Assembly (NCBI GenBank): GCA_027364695.1
Contig: DAHXOV010000223.1
Coordinates: forward strand, 1-8,500
DNA length: 8,500 nucleotides
Direction: 5' to 3'
DNA from: a bacterium
GTDB taxonomy: Bacteria > Bacteroidota > Bacteroidia > B-17B0 > Aurantibacillaceae
Shown here: piece after piece, positions 1 to 7,103 of the stretch
Numbering within the stretch: the first letter of the stretch is position 1
Layout of the letters: each line of letters starts with the position of its first letter
Position numbers and translations under genes: made by a program
The notes under the pieces: model-generated
The model's database searches: none
What the model was told of the DNA's origin: nothing
Seen by the model: only the letters and a program-made list of their open reading frames with translations

Positions 1-196
1 GATCTGTAGCCACCCCTGCTTCGCCCATCCCACCTTGCTTAGAGTCAGGACCTATAATTAAAAAGGGGACTGCTGTGGTAATAGGGTTAAGAGCCCCAAG
101 TAATTGTTGAGTAGTAAGTGTTTTACTAGAAGAAGTTTGTGCTGAAGAAAAATAAGGCAATATTAAAACTAAAATAAGCCAGCTAATATTTCTCAT
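1..196 (-). CDS. porV: PorV, type IX secretion outer-membrane protein (partial, N-terminal 65 residues)
   Basis: Reading the minus strand from the ATG at 196-194 gives 65 codons, open to the window edge, so the C-terminal part is missing. Residues 1-19 form a signal peptide: M-R-N, then a hydrophobic stretch, then F-S-S-A, with probable cleavage before Q20. The mature start carries the segment ALNPITTAVPFLIIGPDS (residues 36-52 region) followed by GGMGEAGVAT. This is the conserved N-terminal signature of PorV/LptO, a FadL-like beta-barrel. In known T9SS, PorV shuttles cargo from the translocon and works with the sortase PorU at the cell surface; that role is family knowledge. An in-frame ATG at 235-233 would add 13 residues (M-H-L-F-V...), but it would push the hydrophobic core away from the N-terminus, so the start at 196 is preferred. 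No Shine-Dalgarno is seen, as is usual in Bacteroidota. The gene is divergent from typA. Confidence 0.85.
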   Translation of the reverse strand, partial: MRNISWLILVLILPYFSSAQTSSSKTLTTQQLLGALNPITTAVPFLIIGPDSKQGGMGEAGVATD

Positions 197-226
197 TGAG
201 GATAAAATTTCGGGCAATAATACAAA

Positions 227-264
227 CAAATGCATAGAATAACTCATTAAAAATTATTTTCAAA
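227..264 (-). promoter_or_regulatory. Possible Bacteroidota-type promoter for porV
   Basis: On the minus strand, TTTG (complement of 264-261) could serve as the -33 box. TGCATTTG (complement of 234-227) matches the TAnnTTTG -7 consensus at seven of eight positions. The spacer is 26 bases, longer than the roughly 19-23 usually seen, so this is a weak call based on position as much as sequence. If it is used, transcription would start about 20-25 bases before the porV ATG at 196, and the alternative upstream ATG at 235 could not be translated. Confidence 0.3.
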
Positions 265-395
265 CCAATCAACGAAAATATATTTACTTTATTGTGAAAT
301 GGGCTGAATAAAATTTAAGAAGGCGCTCTCAATGAAATAAAAGTCCTTTTCAATTTTCCTCTCAATGCCTTTTTGCCAGCGTCATAAGAAACATC

Positions 396-407
396 AACCA
401 ATTGGTT
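396..407. repeat. 12-base perfect palindrome in the divergent promoter region
   Basis: AACCAATTGGTT is a perfect inverted repeat with no spacer. It lies about 130 bases upstream of the typA start and about 200 bases from the porV start. Half of it (AACCAAT) recurs at 263-269, overlapping the candidate -33 box of porV. It could be a repressor or activator site, but a palindrome of this length is expected once or twice by chance in a window this size. Confidence 0.3.
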
Positions 408-512
408 TTTGTTATTGTATTCTTATCCGTATTAAAATCAAGTTGTTTTACTTTGAATTCTGTTATTCTCAAATTTTTCCTAAATATTCGCTTTTCATAT
501 CAAATAAATTCC

Positions 513-520
513 TACTTTTG
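513..520 (+). promoter_or_regulatory. Promoter -7 element for typA-bamD-rpoZ
   Basis: TACTTTTG is an exact match to the Bacteroidota primary-sigma -7 consensus TAnnTTTG and ends 16 bases before the typA ATG at 537. No clean TTTG -33 box sits at the usual distance; TTCG at 487-490 (22-base spacer) or TTTC at 493-496 (16-base spacer) are the nearest candidates. Initiation would fall near 525-530, giving a leader of about ten bases. This supports the start at 537 rather than the upstream ATG at 402. Confidence 0.6.
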
Positions 521-536
521 CGTCCCTTTAAAAATT

Positions 537-2357
537 ATGGAACACTCAAAAATCAGAAACATTGCTATCATTGCCCATGTAGATCACGGGAAAACCACAT
601 TAGTAGATAAAATTTTAAAGACCTGCGAAGTTTTTAGAGCACACGAAACACCAGGCGAACTTATTTTAGACAACAATGAACTTGAAAGAGAAAGAGGAAT
701 TACAATCCTATCAAAAAATGTCTCTGTACAATACCAGGGTTACAAAATCAATATCATAGACACACCTGGGCATGCCGATTTTGGAGGAGAAGTAGAGAGA
801 ATTATGAACATGGCAGACGGTGTATTGCTATTAGTAGATGCTTTTGAAGGCCCCATGCCACAGACAAGATTTGTAACCCAAAAAGCCATACAGGCAGGAA
901 AACAAGCCATTGTAGTTATCAACAAAGTAGATAAGCCCAACTGCACACCTGAACTGGCTTTGGAAGCAGTATATGAGTTATTTTTCAGTTTAGAGGCATC
1001 AGAAGAGCAGTTGGATTTTCCCGTAGTATATGGCTCTGCCAAACAAGGATGGATGTCTGCTGATTATAATAAAGCTACACAGGACATTCATTATTTATTA
1101 GATCAAATCATAGAAAAAATTCCTGCCCCAAAAATCCGTGAAGGAAATTTGCAAATTCAAATATCTTCATTGGACTATTCTTCATATATTGGGAGAATTG
1201 CGATTGGACGGGTATTCAGAGGAATAATTAAAGAAAATATGCCTATCAGCGTTATCAAAAGAAATGGCAACATACAAAAATCAAGAATAAAGGAACTTTT
1301 TGTATTTGATAAATTAGGAAAAATGAAAGTACAGGAAGTGTCCGCAGGAGATATTTGTGCCTTCACAGGAATAGAAAATTTCGAGATAGGTGATACAGTT
1401 GCTGACTTTGAAAATCCTGAGGTATTACCGCCTATCCACATAGATGAACCGACTATGAGTATGTTTTTTACGATCAATAATTCGCCTTTTTTTGGTAAAG
1501 AAGGTAAGTTTGTAACTTCGCGCCATTTAAGAGACAGATTATATAAAGAATTAGAAAAAAATTTAGCCTTGAGATTAGAAGAAACATCTTCGCCCGACGC
1601 CTATTTAGTATATGGAAGAGGTATATTACATTTATCCATTCTTATTGAAACAATGAGAAGAGAAGGGTATGAGTTGCAAGTAGGGCAGCCAAAAGTAATT
1701 ATTAAAGAAGAGAATGGTATCAAAAAAGAACCTTTTGAAACATTAACCGTAGATGTCCCATCCGATTTATCAGGTAAGGTGATTGATTTAGTAACGCAGA
1801 GAAAGGGGCTTCTGCTTCACATGCATGTAAAAGAAACCCGCACTGTTTTAGCGTTTGAAATACCCTCTCGTGGCTTGATTGGATTAAGAAATGAGGTTTT
1901 AACAGCTACAGCAGGTGAAGCCGTTATGGCACACAGGTTCATTGATTTTAAGGAATGGGCTGGAGAAATACCCATGCGCATCAATGGCGTACTGGTAAGC
2001 AAAGAAACTGGCAAAGCCATAGCATATAGTATTGATAAATTACAAGACAGGGGAAAATTTTTTGTAAACCCCGGAGAAGATATTTATACAGGGATGATTG
2101 TAGGAGAAAATAATCGTTCAGATGATTTGGTAGTGAATCTTTGTACGGAGAAAAAATTAAGCAATATGCGGGCATCCGGATCAGATGAAAAAATGAAAAT
2201 CGCCCCAAAAATTAAATTCTCTCTTGAAGAAGCATTAGAATATATACAAGCAGATGAATATGTGGAAGTTACACCACTGTCCATTCGCATGAGAAAAATT
2301 ATTCTTGATGAAAATGAGAGAAAAAGGGTTCAAAAATCAGGAATGACTTTGGCTTAA
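537..2357 (+). CDS. typA: GTP-binding protein TypA/BipA, ribosome-associated translational GTPase
   Basis: The product is 606 residues, matching the usual length of about 605 for BipA. This is a translational GTPase related to EF-G and LepA that binds the 70S ribosome and is linked to large-subunit assembly and growth under cold or stress; that role is family knowledge. All GTPase motifs are visible: G1 AHVDHGKT at 13-20, G2 RGITI at 53-57, G3 DTPGH at 75-79, G4 NKVD at 129-132, and G5 GSA at 166-168. The beta-barrel domain II (about 200-290), the EF-G III/V-like domains (about 300-475) and the BipA-specific C-terminal domain follow, and the frame is unbroken. The frame is open upstream to an ATG at 402, but those 45 extra residues are not part of the family. 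The methionine at 537 directly precedes EHSKIRNIAIIAHVDHGKT and follows a good -7 box. It is the first gene of an apparent operon, with bamD 15 bases downstream. Confidence 0.97.
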   Translation: MEHSKIRNIAIIAHVDHGKTTLVDKILKTCEVFRAHETPGELILDNNELERERGITILSKNVSVQYQGYKINIIDTPGHADFGGEVERIMNMADGVLLLVDAFEGPMPQTRFVTQKAIQAGKQAIVVINKVDKPNCTPELALEAVYELFFSLEASEEQLDFPVVYGSAKQGWMSADYNKATQDIHYLLDQIIEKIPAPKIREGNLQIQISSLDYSSYIGRIAIGRVFRGIIKENMPISVIKRNGNIQKSRIKELFVFDKLGKMKVQEVSAGDICAFTGIENFEIGDTVADFENPEVLPPIHIDEPTMSMFFTINNSPFFGKEGKFVTSRHLRDRLYKELEKNLALRLEETSSPDAYLVYGRGILHLSILIETMRREGYELQVGQPKVIIKEENGIKKEPFETLTVDVPSDLSGKVIDLVTQRKGLLLHMHVKETRTVLAFEIPSRGLIGLRNEVLTATAGEAVMAHRFIDFKEWAGEIPMRINGVLVSKETGKAIAYSIDKLQDRGKFFVNPGEDIYTGMIVGENNRSDDLVVNLCTEKKLSNMRASGSDEKMKIAPKIKFSLEEALEYIQADEYVEVTPLSIRMRKIILDENERKRVQKSGMTLA

Positions 2358-2372
2358 AACCCTTATCCTATT

Positions 2373-3164
2373 ATGAGACAAAAAAAATCATTCATACTCT
2401 TGATGACCTTGCTTATCGGCGCATGTAGCAATTACAATAAATTATTGAAGAGTGCCAACTATGAATTAAAATTAGAAAAAGCCAATCATTATTACGAAAA
2501 GAAAAATTATATCAGGGCACAGCAATTGTATGAAGAACTGATACCCATTTTTAAGGGGACAGAAAAATCAGAAGAAATTTACTACAAATACACATGGACG
2601 CATTTTTATACGGGTGATTATGCACTGGCTCAATTTCACTTTAAAAACTTTGTTCGCCAATTTCCAAACAGTGAAAGGAGTGAAGAATGTTTTTTTATGA
2701 ATGGCTATTGTTATTACTTAAATTCTCCCAAATATTCATTGGATCAAACCACTACCATCAATGCGATCAAAGAAATGCAAAGTTTTATTGATAACTTTCC
2801 CGAAAGTAAACTTTTAGATAGTGCCAATACCATCGTTAATCTTCTTCACCACAAGTTAGAAAAAAAAGAGTATGAAATACTTAAACAATACCGTATGATG
2901 GATGACCACAAAGCCACTATAAATGCAGGAAATAATTTTCAAAAAGACTACCCCGATTCAGAATACAATAAAGAAGTAGGGTTTTGGGTGATAGAAGCCT
3001 ATTATTTATTAGGAATCAATAGTATTCCTAAAAAGAAAAAAGAAAGATTAGAAAAAGTAATAGAGTATTATTTAAAATTTGTAGATTTGCACCCTCAAAG
3101 TATCTTTTTAAAAGATGCAGAAGCCTACTATATAAAAGCGAAAAAAGAATTACATTTACTATAA
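2373..3164 (+). CDS. bamD: BamD (YfiO/ComL) outer-membrane assembly lipoprotein
   Basis: This 263-residue protein has a lipoprotein signal: M-R-Q-K-K, a short hydrophobic run, and lipobox L-I-G-A-C, with Cys18 as the lipidated residue. The rest is helical with TPR-like repeats, clearest at about 36-60 (KANHYYEKKNYIRAQQLYEE), 73-100 (ending RQFPNSER) and 118-146. The segment SLDQTTTINAI (122-132) followed by NFPESK matches the LDQ...A...F...P.S pattern typical of BamD. In known systems BamD is the essential partner of BamA in the complex that folds beta-barrels into the outer membrane. It lies between typA (15-base gap) and rpoZ (22-base gap); bamD next to rpoZ is a common Bacteroidota arrangement, which supports the call. 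No Shine-Dalgarno site is visible. Confidence 0.92.
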   Translation: MRQKKSFILLMTLLIGACSNYNKLLKSANYELKLEKANHYYEKKNYIRAQQLYEELIPIFKGTEKSEEIYYKYTWTHFYTGDYALAQFHFKNFVRQFPNSERSEECFFMNGYCYYLNSPKYSLDQTTTINAIKEMQSFIDNFPESKLLDSANTIVNLLHHKLEKKEYEILKQYRMMDDHKATINAGNNFQKDYPDSEYNKEVGFWVIEAYYLLGINSIPKKKKERLEKVIEYYLKFVDLHPQSIFLKDAEAYYIKAKKELHLL

Positions 3165-3186
3165 AAAATAATTAAATCCCACCACT

Positions 3187-3516
3187 ATGGCTATAGACAT
3201 CAACAAAATCAAAGGAAATCCATCTATTATATCCAGAGATGTAAGACACTTTGATGCGCAAACAGGAAACATTTACGAAGCCCTTGCTATTATTAGCAAA
3301 AGAGCCAATCAAATTAATTCTGAATTCAAGGAAATTATTAAAGAAAAGTTAGAAGAATACAGAGACTCTAATGATACGCTCGAGGAAATTATAGAAAATC
3401 CGGAACAAGCCAATGTCTCTGTTTTCTTTGAAAAACTACCCAAACCATCTACCATTGCCGTTGAAGAGTTTTTAGAAAATAAAATCTATTATCGTTATCC
3501 GGATAGTAATAATTAA
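3187..3516 (+). CDS. rpoZ: DNA-directed RNA polymerase omega subunit (Bacteroidota form)
   Basis: This 109-residue acidic protein carries the conserved omega helix NIYEALAIISKRANQI at 28-43, preceded by the RDVRHFDAQTG segment. The C-terminal part, FFEKLPKPSTIAVEEFLE (80-97), is typical of the Bacteroidota version, which differs from the short proteobacterial omega and often escapes simple searches. Omega binds the beta' subunit and aids polymerase assembly; this is family knowledge. It is the last gene of the typA-bamD-rpoZ unit, with a stem-loop 66 bases after its stop. In many Bacteroidota rpoZ is followed by coaBC, but here it is not. Confidence 0.92.
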   Translation: MAIDINKIKGNPSIISRDVRHFDAQTGNIYEALAIISKRANQINSEFKEIIKEKLEEYRDSNDTLEEIIENPEQANVSVFFEKLPKPSTIAVEEFLENKIYYRYPDSNN

Positions 3517-3582
3517 TTGTTCTTTCCTCTTTTTGTAGTTGTATTCATTAAGATACACTCCCAATTTATTTTGAATGATAAT

Positions 3583-3608
3583 AAAAGCCTCCTCATGCAG
3601 GGGCTTTT
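3583..3608 (+). terminator. Stem-loop terminator after rpoZ
   Basis: AAAAGCC (3583-3589) pairs with GGCTTTT (3602-3608). One unpaired T and two further C-G pairs extend the stem around the loop TCATGCA. The T-run is part of the stem and no longer U-tract follows. Its position, 66 bases after the rpoZ stop and before a new set of genes, fits the end of the first operon. The A-rich 5' arm means it could also terminate transcription on the minus strand. Confidence 0.7.
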
Positions 3609-3678
3609 GATGTTTAAGTTCTGAAAGAGAAAATTGGCACTTGTTCATATAATACCCTCTGTTTTTTTATCTCTCCTC

Positions 3679-3686
3679 TAACTTTA
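3679..3686 (+). promoter_or_regulatory. Possible -7 element for the polysaccharide operon
   Basis: TAACTTTA matches TAnnTTTG at seven of eight positions and is followed by CA. No TTTG is present at the -33 distance; the region there is a T-run after CTCTG. TCTTTTTG at 3689-3696 is a second candidate matching seven of eight positions. Either would give a leader of roughly 50-65 bases before the flippase ATG at 3756. The call rests mostly on the need for a promoter between the terminator and the next gene. Confidence 0.35.
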
Positions 3687-3755
3687 CATCTTTTTGCAGC
3701 CGTATTCGCTCATGTGATAATTTTTTACCAAATTTGTCCCCTTTGTAAAATAAGA

Positions 3756-5201
3756 ATGCAACAAAAAAGTTTTATAAAAAATTTATTTTTTCTTTTGTTT
3801 TTAAACTTGCTTATTAAACCCTTTTGGATACTCATTATTGAACCTTATGTTCAATACAAAGTAGGGAATCAATATTACGGCGAGTACTTTACACTTTTCA
3901 ACTTCTCTTTTCTCTTTGGCATTTTCCTAGATTTTGGTTTAGTTAATTTTAATAACCGTAATATCGCTCAAAACTCACATTTACTGAGTAAGCATTTTTC
4001 AAATTTAATTACATTAAAATTATCTATGGCAGGACTGTATGTCTTTGTTACTATGTTCGTTGGATGGATGATTGGCTTTAATATGCGTTATCTGAAATTG
4101 CTATTTATTTTAACTATTAATCAATTTTTTATCAGCATGGTCTTATATATAAGAAGCAACTTACTCGGGCTTCATCTATTCAAAACAGACAGCATTATAT
4201 CCGTGCTAGACAGACTGATGATGATAGGAATCATAGGTATTTTATTTTTACAATGGTTGCCCATTGAATTAAATATTATGAGTTTTGTTTATGCACAGGT
4301 CATTGCTTATGCGATTACTGCTGTCTTTGCTTTCTTTGCAGTACTCAGACAAACAGAGCATTTTAGTTTTTCATGGAATTGGAAATTCAACTTACTTATC
4401 CTAAAAAAAAGTACGCCCTATGCTATTTTAATTCTACTGATGGTTTTTTACAATCGTCTGGATGCAGTGATGTTAGAGCGACTCCTCCCCTACCCCGAGG
4501 GCGCTATTCAAGCAGGAATTTATGCAAAAGCGTTTCGCTTTTTAGACGCTGCCAATATGATTGCTTATTTGTTCTCTGTGCAATTGCTCCCTGTTTTTGC
4601 CCGTCTTATTGAAGAAAAACAAGGTATAGAAAATATTACTAAATTGGCATTTTCATTACTCATCATTCCCGCACTCATTGCTTCTGTATCTTGTTTTTTC
4701 TATAATAAAGAATTAGTTGCCTTAATTAACAAAGGTACCACCGATGCAGCCGATGTATTTAGTATTCTAATGTTTTGCTTTACAGCCATTTCTACCACCT
4801 ATATTTTTGGCACTCTCTTAACTGCCAATGGTAATCTCAAACAACTCAATACCATGGCAATATCAGGTATTTTCATCAATATCCTATTAAACTTATTACT
4901 TATTCCTAAATACAAAGCCTACGGCAGCGCTTGGGCAAGCGTTTTTACTCAATTTTTCACAGCACTCATACAAGTGTGGATGGCAAAAAGAATTTTCCAA
5001 TTTAAAATAAATTGGCAGCTATTCCGTTCTCTGCTTATCTTTCTCATTGGTCTTATTATCATTAACCTATTATCTGTCTATTTATCTAAACAATGGATTT
5101 TAAATTTTTCTGTAATGATCTCATTCAGTATATTGTGGGCTTTTTTAAGTAAAATGATACCTTTGCACGCTGCTTTGAAATTATTAAAAATTAAACCATG
5201 A
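3756..5201 (+). CDS. Oligosaccharide flippase, Wzx-like (MOP superfamily)
   Basis: This 481-residue, strongly hydrophobic protein has about 12-14 membrane segments spread over its whole length, the normal size and shape of a polysaccharide flippase. Family features include an N-terminal helix with KPFWIL, the segment EYFTLFNFSFLFGIFLDFGL (43-62), NRLDAVML at 233-240 with a membrane-embedded Asp236, and a LLLIPKYKAYGSAWAS motif near 380-395. Proteins of this type move undecaprenyl-linked oligosaccharide from the cytoplasmic to the periplasmic face of the inner membrane; the substrate cannot be read from the sequence. A GTG at 3714 would add 14 residues (MIIFYQICPLCKIR). ATG at 3756 is preferred because the polar start MQQKSFIKN before the first helix is typical. 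The stop overlaps the next gene's ATG as ATGA, which suggests translational coupling. Confidence 0.9.
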   Translation: MQQKSFIKNLFFLLFLNLLIKPFWILIIEPYVQYKVGNQYYGEYFTLFNFSFLFGIFLDFGLVNFNNRNIAQNSHLLSKHFSNLITLKLSMAGLYVFVTMFVGWMIGFNMRYLKLLFILTINQFFISMVLYIRSNLLGLHLFKTDSIISVLDRLMMIGIIGILFLQWLPIELNIMSFVYAQVIAYAITAVFAFFAVLRQTEHFSFSWNWKFNLLILKKSTPYAILILLMVFYNRLDAVMLERLLPYPEGAIQAGIYAKAFRFLDAANMIAYLFSVQLLPVFARLIEEKQGIENITKLAFSLLIIPALIASVSCFFYNKELVALINKGTTDAADVFSILMFCFTAISTTYIFGTLLTANGNLKQLNTMAISGIFINILLNLLLIPKYKAYGSAWASVFTQFFTALIQVWMAKRIFQFKINWQLFRSLLIFLIGLIIINLLSVYLSKQWILNFSVMISFSILWAFLSKMIPLHAALKLLKIKP

Positions 5202-6187
5202 ATGCTTTTTTAGCCGCTCATTTTTTCATACAACTTATCAAGTCCCACCTCAGATGGATTATTATTGTTGGAATAATCGCCATTTTAACAGGACTTATCA
5301 TTTCTTTTCTGTTACCCGTAGAATACCAGTCTGAAACCATTGTCTTTCCCGCCCGCCACTTTTCTGTATCAAAAACGCTCATAGAACCTAATGTAGGCAA
5401 CCAGGAAGATTACTTAGAAATAGGTGATGACGATGATCTGGAAAAATTACTCCAAATGATCTACTCAGACGATCTAAAAATAATGCTGGCCAACCAGATG
5501 AACCTATGGAAAAGATGGAAAATAGAAAATAAAACATACACATTTTACTATTTGAAATCAAAATGGGAGCATTATGTAAATATCTACAGAACCAATTATG
5601 GTTCTATCCGAATAAAAACCTTCGACAGAAGCCCTGACACCGCCGCAATACTAGCCAATACAATTGTAGAATTAATTGATAGCATTCAAAAAAATATGAG
5701 TGCCCAAAGAATAAAAACTGCATTAAACATTGTAGGACAAGAATATGAAAATACCATTCAACGAATCAATGAAATGGAAGACAGTTTAAATGTATTAAGA
5801 AAATTAGGAATATACGATTACAAAGAACAAGTCAAAGCTTTTGCAAAACAATACGCCAAAGCCATTGCCAAAAACGACAGAATAGAACAAAAAAGTTTAG
5901 AAAAACTTCTTGAAAATCTCCAAAAGTATGGCGGCGCATACAATACATGGAGTGAAAATCTGAGAAAATACAGAGCCAAATTTACTGTCATTAAATACAA
6001 ATACGACCAAATGATGGTTGATGCAAACAACGTTTTACCATTAAAATATGTGATTCAAAAAGCTATCCCCAATACAAAAAAATCAAGACCTGTAAGGTGG
6101 TTGGTTATTCTAATATGCTTCCTTGCATCTGAAATAATTCTATTTTCTTTTTTAATCATTAAACATAAACACATTCAATATGAATAG
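5198..6187 (+). CDS. Wzz-like polysaccharide chain-length determinant, copy 1
   Basis: This 329-residue protein has the polysaccharide co-polymerase architecture. There is a short cytoplasmic N-terminus, TM1 at about 20-40 ending FLLPVEYQSE, a long periplasmic part with predicted coiled coil at about 165-275, and TM2 at about 301-322 preceded by a proline-containing RPVRW. The C-terminus is only a few residues, so there is no cytoplasmic tyrosine-kinase domain. An acidic segment (GDDDDLEKLLQMIYSDDLK, 76-94) aligns with TEQLLQYLNS in the next gene. In known pathways such proteins oligomerise around the polymerase and set the number of repeat units. It starts inside the stop codon of the flippase gene and overlaps the next gene by 8 bases. 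Its partner polysaccharide could be O-antigen, capsule or exopolysaccharide. Confidence 0.85.
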   Translation: MNAFLAAHFFIQLIKSHLRWIIIVGIIAILTGLIISFLLPVEYQSETIVFPARHFSVSKTLIEPNVGNQEDYLEIGDDDDLEKLLQMIYSDDLKIMLANQMNLWKRWKIENKTYTFYYLKSKWEHYVNIYRTNYGSIRIKTFDRSPDTAAILANTIVELIDSIQKNMSAQRIKTALNIVGQEYENTIQRINEMEDSLNVLRKLGIYDYKEQVKAFAKQYAKAIAKNDRIEQKSLEKLLENLQKYGGAYNTWSENLRKYRAKFTVIKYKYDQMMVDANNVLPLKYVIQKAIPNTKKSRPVRWLVILICFLASEIILFSFLIIKHKHIQYE

Positions 6188-7100
6188 TACATCATTAGAA
6201 TTTACTTCATTGATTAAATTCCTCCTTGAAAAAAGAAAAATCCTTTTTATTTTGATCACAACTACTGCGATTGTTTCTACCATTATATCCTATCTCATAC
6301 CTTCTAAATACAAAACAATTGCCGTAGTTTATCCCATACACCTTTCTCCATATTCAGAAGAATCACAAACAGAACAGTTATTACAATACCTCAACAGCGT
6401 TGCCGTAAGAGATGCTGTTATTAAAAAAATGAACCTCCTTCATCATTACAGAATAGACACTACTAAACCTGACTACAAGAGTTTGCTCAATTATCTCTAT
6501 CGAGAAAATATATCCATTTCACCAACACTTTACGAATCTATTGAATTAGAAGTCAGAGACAAAAAACCAGAAATGACCAAAAGCATTGCTGAATGTATTA
6601 TTCAAACTGCCGACTCAGTCATCCTCTCATTAAAGAAAAAAATCATTACAGAAGAATATCGCAACTACCAAAAAGAAATCTACCTTATCCAATCTAGAAT
6701 AGACAGTATAAATAATTTGATTGTTTCTGTTAAAAACGAATTTAATATCCTTGATGCTAAATATCAATCTCGCTATCTAAGTAAAAAATTAAGCAATGGT
6801 AAACTTAATCCCGAAACCCAAAAAATTGCAGAGGCGATTAAAAATGAAAAAGAACACCTTCATGTTTTAAAAGAAGAAGTACGCGTGCAATTAAAATCCC
6901 TGAATAATTTAATAATAGAAAAAAACCGCCTGGAAGTTGATATGAAGGGTGATTTAAATTTTACTCAGGTCATCTCCCCTCCTTATGTACCCGACAAGAA
7001 ATACTTTCCTGTAAGATGGTTGATTGTAACTTTGTCTGAATTAGCTGTCATTTCCATATTTTTTATTTATTTATTATCTGCTCATAAAATAAAAAAATAA
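6180..7100 (+). CDS. Wzz-like polysaccharide chain-length determinant, copy 2
   Basis: This 306-residue protein is built like its upstream neighbour: TM1 at about 21-41 followed by PSKYKT, a charged periplasmic region with long helices (about 150-255), SPPYVP at 266-271, FPVRW at 276-280, and TM2 at about 279-301 with a short basic tail (AHKIKK). It shares the TEQLLQ.LNS...MNL segment (64-86) and the PVRWL entry to TM2 with copy 1. The rest is divergent, so the two are old paralogs and not a recent duplication. The proline-rich stretch before TM2 is the better Wzz hallmark of the two copies. The ATG overlaps the end of copy 1 by 8 bases, and the ligase-family gene begins three bases after its stop, so all are probably co-translated. 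Confidence 0.83.
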   Translation: MNSTSLEFTSLIKFLLEKRKILFILITTTAIVSTIISYLIPSKYKTIAVVYPIHLSPYSEESQTEQLLQYLNSVAVRDAVIKKMNLLHHYRIDTTKPDYKSLLNYLYRENISISPTLYESIELEVRDKKPEMTKSIAECIIQTADSVILSLKKKIITEEYRNYQKEIYLIQSRIDSINNLIVSVKNEFNILDAKYQSRYLSKKLSNGKLNPETQKIAEAIKNEKEHLHVLKEEVRVQLKSLNNLIIEKNRLEVDMKGDLNFTQVISPPYVPDKKYFPVRWLIVTLSELAVISIFFIYLLSAHKIKK

Positions 7101-7103
7101 CCC

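Larger units (their letters stand above)
197..536. other. Divergent intergenic region between porV and typA
   Basis: This is a 340-base AT-rich stretch without a credible gene. Short open frames run through it (one from 365, and an upstream extension of the typA frame from 402), but their translations look like read-through of non-coding DNA. It should hold promoters for both flanking units. Visible structure is a 12-base perfect palindrome at 396-407, the heptamer AACCAAT at 263-269 and again at 396-402, and a 9-base direct repeat CTCTCAATG at 326-334 and 359-367. None of these is strong enough alone to name a regulator. Confidence 0.7.

Noticed and set aside
365..610. 81-codon plus-strand open frame before and into typA
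   Set aside because: It overlaps the start of typA in another frame, crosses the typA promoter, and its translation (rich in Phe, Tyr, Cys and His) resembles no family; it is a shadow of AT-rich DNA.
740..2290. Several minus-strand open frames of 67-100 codons inside typA
   Set aside because: All lie opposite an intact, well-conserved typA reading frame and have no family-like motifs.
3634..3653. Sigma-70-like boxes TTGGCA and TATAAT upstream of the flippase
   Set aside because: They are only 8 bases apart instead of about 17, and Bacteroidota primary sigma factors use a different consensus.
4373..4612. 79-codon frame inside the flippase gene
   Set aside because: It is an out-of-frame shadow; the flippase frame across it is unbroken and carries conserved residues such as NRLDAVML.
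5218..6030. Minus-strand frames opposite the first Wzz-like gene
   Set aside because: They are opposite a complete gene with clear topology; no start context or homology-like pattern supports them.
5198..7100. Recent tandem duplication of a Wzz gene
   Set aside because: The two genes share only short motifs and topology; no long nucleotide repeat is visible, so any duplication is ancient.
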